DNA of 64,000 nucleotides. Source: G963422705 sp963422705 (GTDB lineage Bacteria > Poribacteria > WGA-4E > WGA-3G). The translations under genes and the position numbers were made by a program. This document shows, piece by piece, positions 46,266 through 54,200 of this stretch. Location of the stretch: NCBI GenBank assembly GCA_963422705.1, contig OY730443.1:3596001-3660000 (forward strand). The letters run 5' to 3'. Within the stretch, counting starts at the first letter, position 1. The number at the start of each line of letters is the position of its first letter. Under the pieces are notes generated by a model. That model did not search any database, was not told where the DNA came from, and saw nothing but the letters and a program-made list of their open reading frames with translations.

Positions 46266-46319
46266 TTAGAACGGTCTGCGTCGTCTCTGGCGCAGACGGG
46301 ACTTGATACGGTTCTAACC
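46266..46319. repeat. 54-bp palindromic repeat, copy B
   Basis: Same unit as copy A with a single substitution (GATACGG for GATAAGG). It interrupts the CCCCCTT arm of a hairpin that is intact at 49324-49364, so it may have inserted into an IS end or recombined with it. Confidence 0.85.
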
Positions 46320-46329
46320 GAAAATCAAA

Positions 46330-47089
46330 AAACGTCATCAGTTCAAATCCATCACCTTTCCCGGACACGCCGGGTATTCCTTGTTTGAGCATCGTATCAC
46401 GCTGACTTTCCGTAACTGGAATCCTCAGACGCGTCAGTGGCAGTTTGATAAAGTGCCAACTACGTTCATAAGCACCGCCACTGGCATGGGACTATCAGCA
46501 CGCTTACAATCAAACGTGACGCTTGCGGAACCTATTGGCTTTGTATTACAACAACTTATACAGATTTTAGCCCACTGCCGACAACAGGTAAAAGCGTTGG
46601 GGCAGACTTCGGACTCAAGAGTATTTGACACTTAGCACGGGTGAGAAAATACACAACCCGCAACCTTTGAAACAGTCCTTGAACAAACTTCGGCATCTCA
46701 ATAAAGCGTTTTCTCGTAAAGTTAAAGGTTCTTTCCTTGTGGTGGCGGTGTGTGAGACAACTTGCACGTCTGTATCGGAAAATTAGCAACCACCGCGAAA
46801 CGGCGGTTTCGCCCTACGCTAAAGATTTTCACTGGCAACTGGCAAGTGAACTTTGTAAAAAGTTTGATACAATTGTCTTTGAGACATTGAACCTTGACGG
46901 CATGAAACGCCTGTGGGGGCGTAACGTCTCGGACCTCGCCCACGAAACCTTGTCGTGATTGTGGATATCATAACGAAACCCTAACATTGGACGATAGGCA
47001 GTGGACATGCCCCGACTGTGGTTCACACCACGACAGAGACATCAACGCTGCGCTAAACATTTTGCGGGCAGGGATAGCCGTCACGTGAC
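46330..47089 (+). pseudogene. Broken tnpB (IS605 OrfB-like RNA-guided nuclease)
   Basis: Pieces of TnpB appear in shifting frames: HQFKSITFP near 46340, PLPTTGKSVGADFGLK (first RuvC Asp) near 46570, YLTLSTGEK and KVKGS near 46640-46730, FDTIVFETLNLDGMKRLWG (RuvC Glu), and the zinc finger CRDCGYHNETL with WTCPDCGSHHDRDINAAL near 46950-47060. At least three frameshifts and internal deletions make it non-functional. Confidence 0.85.
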
Positions 47090-47185
47090 GATATGCCTGT
47101 AGAAACCTACAGGGAAACGCCCGCTGGTGGAGCGACAGTAAGACGGTTGACTCTATGAGAAAACCGCAGTTGCTATGAAACCGAA

Positions 47186-47207
47186 GCCCCACGCTTTAGC
47201 GTGTGGG
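47186..47207 (+). repeat. IS605-type right-end hairpin
   Basis: CCCCACGC-TTTA-GCGTGTGGG forms an imperfect stem, followed by TGCTATCAC at the element end. The hairpin abuts the convergent P1 peptidase stop codon and could serve as its terminator. Confidence 0.7.
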
Positions 47208-47215
47208 TGCTATCA

Positions 47216-48430
47216 CTAACGTCCATACTGCTTCATCACTTGTTGCAGCTGTTGCAAAGGAATCGCGTAGATTGTTCTTCCGTTTCGCCCGGTGGTTGTT
47301 GTCGCCATTGTCATTGAATTCACGATGGCCTCCTCGGTTGCTTCAATGACAGCGTCAAAAAGTGAACTCAGGCGCGAATTGGCGAGCACACGAATCTGAA
47401 AAGTGCCATCTTCACTCTTTCTAGGAATTGCATTTGCAGTCGAAAACGCGATAACAAATTCACCACTACCGTCAGTGCTGGGTGTGCCGGTACGGGCTAT
47501 TCCGTGTGTAGCACGTACGGCGAGCTGCTTCAATTGACGATGTATTAGCGGTGCATCTGTTGCAATAACGACGATAAATGAACCGCCCCTGTCGTTCTTT
47601 GTCTTTCTATCAGGAATTTCTTTTCCGACGGGAACACCGTCTATACGTAATTGTTTGCGTCTACCGCCGTTTGAGTTTACCAATACGCCGATTTTCCAGC
47701 CGCCTTGCTTGGCGGGTAGGACACGGGAGGCGGTACCAATGCCGGCTTTGAACCCATAGCACCGCATGCCGGTACCACCGCCGACACACCCTTCTGCTAC
47801 CGGGCCAGAGGCTGCCGTTTCTATTGCTTGAATGGCGTGCGCTGCGGTGACATGTAGCCCGCTGATATCGTTTAAACCGCCATCGTAGCATTCTGCAACA
47901 ATCGGAAGGACGATATTATTGTTAGGATACCGGTTGACGATGTAGCGGACAACACCATCGTGAACGGGCCCGACGCTCAATGTGTTTGTCAGCAAAATCG
48001 GTGATTCAATCCATCCTGCTTGATTGATTCGTGAAATGCCGGTAGCTTCACCATTTCCGTGTATGACGTGCGCCGCGCCAAATAAATTTGCCTGCCAGAT
48101 ATCATCATGCGGCACGATTGCGGTGACACCGGTGCGGATGGAGTCCCCTTGAATGAGGGTGACATGTCCCACCTTGACACCTGGTACATCGGTAATTGCG
48201 TTGTGTTCCCCGGGAGCGGTGTTGCCTATCACGATGCCGAGCTCGCGCGCACGGGCACGTTTTTCTGAGTTTTTGTCAATTTTTTTTGTATCCGGCAATG
48301 TTTGGGCGAGAACCTCTTCTAGCCCGTGTGCTGATTGTGTTTTTAATACATCAGTCTGTGAAAAAAAGAAAAAAAGAGAGCAGACAAGCAAAATTTGCTT
48401 GTAACCATGTGAGGTAGCGTATGTCTTCAT
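47216..48430 (-). CDS. P1 family (DmpA/beta-aminopeptidase) Ntn hydrolase, exported
   Basis: 404 residues with a signal peptide (QILLVCSLFFFFSQ) and the DmpA fold: RARELGIVIGNTAPGEHNAITDVPGVKVGHVTL, NDISGLHVTAAHAIQAIE, EGCVGGGTGMRCYGFKAGIGTASR, and IGVLVNSNGGRR, which probably holds the autoprocessing serine nucleophile of this family. It would release N-terminal amino acids, often D- or beta-residues, from peptides. The start at 48430 has GGAGG at ideal spacing. The TAG stop lies directly at the right end of the decayed IS element. Confidence 0.88.
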   Translation of the reverse strand: MKTYATSHGYKQILLVCSLFFFFSQTDVLKTQSAHGLEEVLAQTLPDTKKIDKNSEKRARARELGIVIGNTAPGEHNAITDVPGVKVGHVTLIQGDSIRTGVTAIVPHDDIWQANLFGAAHVIHGNGEATGISRINQAGWIESPILLTNTLSVGPVHDGVVRYIVNRYPNNNIVLPIVAECYDGGLNDISGLHVTAAHAIQAIETAASGPVAEGCVGGGTGMRCYGFKAGIGTASRVLPAKQGGWKIGVLVNSNGGRRKQLRIDGVPVGKEIPDRKTKNDRGGSFIVVIATDAPLIHRQLKQLAVRATHGIARTGTPSTDGSGEFVIAFSTANAIPRKSEDGTFQIRVLANSRLSSLFDAVIEATEEAIVNSMTMATTTTGRNGRTIYAIPLQQLQQVMKQYGR

Positions 48431-48557
48431 TGAAAGCATCCTCCTATAAGTCAGTCAATGCCGGGGGGTACGGCGCAGAATTATGATTCTGGGGATCCGG
48501 TATTCACACCGGCGGAATGTTACTGAAGGGCATCATGGAAAAATAACGCGGCCCACG

Positions 48558-49106
48558 CTATCTACGTCCGGGTAAAAACCGCGCCAATTGGGCTCTATAC
48601 ATTGTGCGGATGTGATTAAAAATAGCAATGTATTCTGGTAAGCGGTAATCTGGATAGCTCCATTCCCAAGGTTGAAACGTTTTGCGCTGGAAGCGGAGCG
48701 TAATTTCGGCGTAGATACCGTTGCAGAGATAGATACGATGCGCGTGGTCCTTCGTGGATGCGAGCACTAGCTTCGCTTCGGAAACATAACCGGCGTCTAA
48801 ATTAACACGCCGATTTTGAGTATCTTCTAGCGCAAATGCTTGTTCAACCTGATTTGTGAACTGTTTCATCTGTGCTAATGTGCCGGCGTCTATTAAGTCT
48901 TCAAAACTAATAAACTGCCGTTGCAGTCCGTTCCCCATTTCTGCCTGATAATAGTTTGTGCTGGTGAACGGCAAGAGTGCGCTAGTGAAGTCAATCCGCC
49001 CGAAGCGATGTGTCAATTCCTTATATACGGCTGGCAGCATGAGCGGGAACGCAGTCAGGACTCCGATGATGGGTTTCACAGGTAACGGTGATGTGCAGGT
49101 ACTCAT
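48558..49106 (-). CDS. DUF4416 family protein
   Basis: 182-residue soluble protein. The pattern KPIIGVLTAFPLMLPAVYKEL, TNYYQAEMG, NLDAGYVSEAKLVLASTKDHAHRIYL and YPDYRLPEY is the DUF4416 signature, a family found in diverse deep-branching bacteria with no assigned function. It contains no membrane segment. It reads away from the second IS element and towards the P1 peptidase. Confidence 0.8.
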   Translation of the reverse strand: MSTCTSPLPVKPIIGVLTAFPLMLPAVYKELTHRFGRIDFTSALLPFTSTNYYQAEMGNGLQRQFISFEDLIDAGTLAQMKQFTNQVEQAFALEDTQNRRVNLDAGYVSEAKLVLASTKDHAHRIYLCNGIYAEITLRFQRKTFQPWEWSYPDYRLPEYIAIFNHIRTMYRAQLARFLPGRR

Positions 49107-49309
49107 TAGGAGTTGTCTATCCTACCCGCAGTGAAGTTAGAGCGTCGGAAGTGTGTTAGAAAGCATGCCACTATTATTCCCATTTTGCGGTATAAAATTG
49201 GTAAATTGCATCTATCCGGATATGTTGTTGCTGAATGTCGAATGAAATCGGTTTCAGCCGGATTCATTATTCGGAATTATACGCAAGTTGCGGTTGTATG
49301 TCAATCTTT

Positions 49310-49364
49310 TTATCAAATTCTTCGGTGTCAACCCCCCTTGCTTTAGCTGGGGGATATAGACACC
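49310..49364. repeat. Solo IS605-like end hairpin
   Basis: After TTATCAAATTCTTC, the arms GGTGTC (49324-49329) and GACACC (49359-49364) enclose CCCCCC-TTGCTTTAGCT-GGGGG, a stable nested hairpin. The TGCTTTAGCTGGGG core matches the right end at 50815-50842, so this may be a leftover end of another element copy. Confidence 0.7.
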
Positions 49365-50037
49365 GTCTATAGTTGGGTCGAAAATAACTTAGACTTTCGC
49401 CTCATAATATGGTATACTAATCGTATCAAGTTGGGGCAGACATGTCAAGCGTAGTCGCAAGGCTACGTGTCTGCCTACCCACTTGATAAGGGTTAAAAAC
49501 TTGATACTTGATATCCCATGAGAAACACGAAACATAAACTTTTTTACGATAACTCTCTGAAGCGTCTGCATGACGAGTGTAATATCTGCGGTGTTGTGCG
49601 AAACCACTTCATTGCATTGTGTATGCGATATTACCGTCGCTATGGTAAGGGACTTTCGTATTCCAAGATGTCTGCACATTTGACGACACTCAAGAAACTT
49701 GAGAAATACAAGCATTGGCATATCCCTTACTCGTGGGCGCTACAAAATGTTGTGAAGCGTTTATCACAATCCTTTCGCGAAATGAAAACACTTGAGCGTA
49801 GGGCAAAACCGCCGTTTTGCGGCAGAGGACATCCGCAATTCAAGTCGTGTAAGAAACACAAAGGTATGACGCTTCGTGGTGAACAGATTAAGTTAGAATG
49901 CCTACTACCGAAACAGAAAAACTCATAAACCACCCGACGTATCGTATTCGTCTTAACGGTCGTTGGTATCGTTTTGCCTTACACAGAACCATAGAAGGCA
50001 AAATCAAACAGGTTCAAGTCACAAGAGACGCTCTCGG

Positions 50038-50058
50038 TTAGAACCGTATACCGTTCTA
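50038..50058. repeat. Palindromic repeat, copy C (internally deleted, inside tnpB)
   Basis: TTAGAACCGTAT followed by ACCGTTCTA equals the two ends of copy B in reverse orientation, with the central 30 bp missing. It is flanked by TCGG on both sides, which looks like a 4-bp target duplication. Confidence 0.75.
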
Positions 50059-50814
50059 TCGGAGATATGTATCTTACACTCACTGAAGACTATAGCGAAG
50101 TCACCCCCGAACCCAAGACAGGTAAAGCTGAAGGGTTCGATATGGGTATCAAAGACTTTCTGACTGGCAGTGATGGACACAGATATACTGCTCCTATGTT
50201 CTACAAACAGAACGCTGATAAGTTAGCGAACGCACAAAAAGTGTATTCCCGTAAAGTCAAAGGTTCTCATAACAGAGAGCGTGAACGTAAGAAAGTCGCT
50301 CGTATTCATAAAAAGACTGAAAATCAGAGAACCGACTACCAGTGGAAACTTGCGATAGAACTGTGTCAAAAGTTTGATATTCTGTTCTTTGAAGACCTGA
50401 ATCTTGACGGAATGAAACGGCTTTGGGGTAAACAGGTTTCCGATGGTGGCTTTGGTGAGTTCATGCAGAAACTTAAACACCAGAGCAAAAAGCGGATACG
50501 CGCTGTGCTGAAGATTAGTCGGTGGTCTCCGACAAGTAAAAGCTGTTCTGTTTGTCATCATAAAAACGATAATCTCACGTTAGCAGAGCGTGAATGGACG
50601 TGTCCGAAGTGTAAGACGCACTTGGATAGAGACCAAAACGCTGCGATGAACATTCTCAAGGAAGGGATAGCTTCCTTTGGTTTAGGAGACGTAAGCCCCA
50701 TTGTTTTGCTTGGCAAAATCGTTGGCTACTCCGTTGAAGCAACCAGTCCGCGAAACAAAGGAGAGCCCTACGCTTCTGAAATCCACAAGCGCTTTCGCAT
50801 AACTTTGCGGAAGC

Positions 50815-50842
50815 CCCCATGCTTTAGCTGGGGTTCTATCAC
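50815..50842 (+). repeat. IS605-type right-end hairpin
   Basis: CCCCA-TGCTTTAGC-TGGGG stem-loop followed by TTCTATCAC. The equivalent position in active elements lies in the omega-RNA that guides TnpB. Confidence 0.7.
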
Positions 50843-50902
50843 TCTTTTTCACCGAGTCAACGTGATATTTCGGAATTTTTTATAAAAAAGGGCATTTTTT
50901 TC

Positions 50903-50931
50903 TTGACATTTTGTTGATTTCATTGTACAAT
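50903..50931 (+). promoter_or_regulatory. Strong sigma-70-type promoter for rpoB-rpoC
   Basis: TTGACA (50903-50908), a 17-bp spacer and TACAAT (50926-50931), followed by an AT-rich start region. It lies directly after the IS element and ahead of rpoB, with no ribosomal protein genes between. Confidence 0.85.
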
Positions 50932-50937
50932 ATTACG

Positions 50938-51265
50938 TTATGCATTCATGATAAAGTGATGCTTGTAAAGTTATCTTGAAAATTTGCCAGATTCTCGGTT
51001 TTCGGTAAAGCAGACTGGAGTCTGTATGAAGTTTTTCCCGATTGCCAAATTGCAGATACCGAACTAAAAGCAAATATGAGTCCCAAAAACCTCCAAATGC
51101 CCCTGTCATGGGCTGCGGGGCGGAAGAAACCGAGCTATCGTTTTCTTTCCATTTACCTGCCGAACACTAGCTAGATAAGTTTTTTCACCTTACCCGACGG
51201 TGCCTCGAAACTCTGTTCGTGCGTGGCGCAGCAAATCGTTAAACCGCAATGGGAGCACAATACAC
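50938..51265 (+). other. Long rpoB leader
   Basis: About 330 nt of untranslated leader. Two local hairpins are visible: CAGAC-TGGA-GTCTG near 51010-51025, and GCCCC with GGGGC near 51098-51122. No open frame fits rplJ or rplL. The length suggests possible regulation by RNAP subunits or attenuation, but there is no direct evidence. Confidence 0.5.
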
Positions 51266-54200
51266 GTGAATATACGACAAAGACATTCTTTTGCCAAAAC
51301 AAAGGAACGTCCCCCTCTTCCGAATTTAATCGAGACTCAACAACGTTCATACACCGATTTCTTACAGCGGGAGATAGCGCCGGAGGTTCGCCAGAACATC
51401 GGGCTTCAAGCCGTTTTCCATGAAATCTTTCCAATTCCGGATTACCAAGATATCAGCAGGCTTGAATTTGTTTCCTACCATCTCGAGCAGCCGAAATATT
51501 CACTTGAGGATTGCGTGGCACGTGGTGTCAACTATCAGGTCTCGCTGACGGCGCGTCTTCGGTTGTTCGTCTGTGAGAAAGATAAAGGGAGCGATGAACC
51601 TCATATCGTAGACATTCGAGAATCGGATGTCTATTTTGGCGATGTGCCGTTGATGACTGAGAACGCGACGTTTATTATTAATGGGACAGAACGTGTCATT
51701 GTTAACCAGCTGCACCGTTCACCGGGTGTAATTTTTCTTGAGAAGTCGATGACTTCTGGACAAAATACGCCGACAGCTCAGATTATCCCCTACCGTGGCG
51801 CCTGGGTTGAATTCGAATCTGATGCAAAGGACCAGGTGTATGTCCGCTTAAATAAACGTAGGAAATTGCCTGCGACGGTGCTTCTGCGCGCGCTTGGCTG
51901 GGAGTCCGATGCGGATATCCTGCGGCTCTTTACTGAAACAGAGGATGTGGTGTTGTCAGGCTGGCGTGTCACAGAGGTGACAGCCTCGGAATGTCCTTAT
52001 ACGCCTGGACAGTTGCTCTCTGCAGCGACATATAAAAGCGCGCGCGATAAATACCCGGGTTTTACCCATGATATTGTCTACCAAGTACTTGATGTTGGGG
52101 AATCCGATGCGCCGGTGCGGCCCGATGACTTGCTGACGCGAAAGGAATGGGCAGCACATCGTCGGAAATGGAAGGAGACAACGTTTGCTCGCATGCGCCG
52201 AATCACCGGCGTGTTTCATCCAGAGGCGCCCTTTGCCCCCGGCCACCTCATGCCGGATACAGAGTATCGCGAAGTCTCCAAACGTTACCCGGGAATTGAG
52301 ACAGAAATCTGCTATGAAGTAAAAACCGTAACCGACGATATTCCGTTAAAGCCCGGGCAGATACTTACGGCTACTGAACGCGCGAGCGCCCAGAGAAAGT
52401 GGAAAGGATTGACATCCGAACGTGTCTACCGCGTTGTCTCTATTATCAATAAGGGGTGTCCGTTAACAGCAGGGCAAATCCTCACCGATATGGCGTACAC
52501 CGAAATGCAAGCACAATATGGAGCGAGCTTTTCCGCGGAAAAACTCGCTCCGACAGAGATTCCGGACGTTGTCGGAAGTGTCTGTGCCGCGTCTGTGATA
52601 CACCCTGAAACAGGGGAATGCCTACTAACAGCGAATACACTGCTCACTGAAACAGAAGTTGAACGACTCAAAGGCGCAAGTATTGAAGGGGTAACGGTGC
52701 TAACTCCTGAAAATGCCAAGTCCCTTCGCTATTTGCGCAATACGTTAGAACAAGACAAAGCGTCGGATTACCCGGCGCATCGGCGTATCCAGGAAACCGC
52801 ATTACTTGAGATACAATCGGTACTCCGGCCAGGTGACCCGGCAAACGTAGAGCAGGCGGAGAAGCAACTTAATTGGCATCTTTTCGATTCGCACCGGTAT
52901 GATTTAGGACGGGTTGGGCGTTATAAGCTCACAGAGAAACTCGGGCACATCCCTATCTATGGGGAACCGACAGAAGATGTCCGTACCTTACGCCCTGAAG
53001 ACATTGCAGCCACGCTTCATCACCTGATAGATGTCCAGAACGAACGGGCGCTCAAAGACGATCTGGACCATCTTAGTAACCGCCGTGTGCGCGTTATAGG
53101 TGAGCTCCTTGAAAACCAATTTCGTATCGGTTTGTTACAGATACGTCGCGCGTCACGCGAGCGGCTCAACACTGTAGATATGCGTACTTGTGTTCCAACT
53201 GCCTTGATTAACCCGAAGCCATTGATGGTAGCGCTGCGTGAATTCTTCGGTTCTAACCAATTATCGCAGTTTATGCAGCAGATAAACCCGTTGGATGAGT
53301 TGACGCACAAACGGCGAATCTCCGCCATTGGCCCCGGGGGCTTACAACGTGATAGAGCTACGGCAGCGGTTCGCGACGTGCATCATACGCACTATGGACG
53401 GGTTTGTCCCCTAGAGACGCCGGAGGGGCCATCAATCGGGCTTATCGTCTCACTCGCCTGCTATGCTCGCGTAAACCGTTACGGTTTCTTAGAGACACCC
53501 TACCGAAAAGTCTCGGATGGCAAGGTACAGGATGCAGTGGAGTATCTTCCCGCTGGTAAAGAAGAGCGGATGAAAATTGCTGCGAGAGAGATACCGCGGG
53601 GTGCCGTGAACGGTGGCATTGCGTCACGTGAAACAGGCACTAAACTGCTCGCGCGCCAGGGAGAAGATGTTTTTTCACTGCCTATCACAGAAGTTGACTA
53701 TATAGGGATTGCGCCGGAACAGATTGTTGGAGTTTCCGCGGCCCTCGTCCCATTCCTTGAACACGAAGATGCAAACCGGGCGTTGATGGGGGCCAACCAT
53801 CAACGACAAGCAGTACCGCTGATTCAACCGGAGGCACCTTTAGTCGGCACCGGCATGGAAGTGCACGCCGCACGGTATTCAGGCGCACTCTGCATTGCCA
53901 GGCGCAGCGGCACCGTTGTCAGCGTCTCTGCAGAAGACATCATTATCCGGACGGGTGAAGCACTCCATTCCGATGACGGCGAGACGCAGAAAAGTGAGAT
54001 GGGGTACGATGTCTACAAACTTCAGACATTCAAACGGAGCAATAGTGGTACCTGTTTCCATCAACATCCTATTGTCTCTGTTGGGGCGACTGTCACTGCC
54101 GGAGATATTCTTGCCGATGGCCCCTCAACTGAACAAGGTGAACTCGCCCTAGGTAGGAATGTCTTATGCGCCTACATGCCGTGGGGCGGCCACAACTATG

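Larger units (their letters stand above)
46237..47216 (+). mobile_element. Decayed IS200/IS605-type element (tnpB only)
   Basis: Remnant bounded on the left by TTATCAAATTCTTCGG (46237) and on the right by the typical right-end hairpin and TATCAC (47211-47216). Inside are palindromic repeat copy B and a multiply frameshifted tnpB. No tnpA is present. The left boundary sequence recurs at 49310 beside the second element. Confidence 0.75.
49380..50842 (+). mobile_element. IS200/IS605-type element with broken tnpB
   Basis: Contains a left-end-like hairpin (GGCAGACA and TGTCTGCC arms, about 49434-49480), a tnpB broken by one frameshift and a palindrome insertion, and the right-end hairpin followed by TATCAC (50837-50842). 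No tnpA, so it is an OrfB-only element. The exact left boundary is uncertain. Confidence 0.75.
49518..50885 (+). pseudogene. tnpB (IS605 OrfB) interrupted by a frameshift and a palindrome
   Basis: The N-terminal part (MRNTKHKLFYDNSLKRLHDE onward) runs to TAA at 49926. The middle (HPTYRIRLNGRWYRFALHR) is in another frame from about 49898, ending at TAG 50039 inside the inserted palindrome. The rest is intact from 50067: RuvC Asp in GFDMGIKDFLT, Glu in LFFEDLNLDGMKRLWG, the zinc finger CSVCHHKND with WTCPKCKTH, and the last Asp in DRDQNAAMNIL. Removing the palindrome and one 4-bp duplicate restores the frame across it (DALG-DMYLTL). The shift near 49900-49925 remains. Decay looks recent. Confidence 0.85.

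Noticed and set aside
46340..46360. GTTCAAATCC-like sequence as a tRNA T-loop
   Set aside because: No matching T-stem, anticodon arm or acceptor stem around it; it lies in tnpB remnant sequence.
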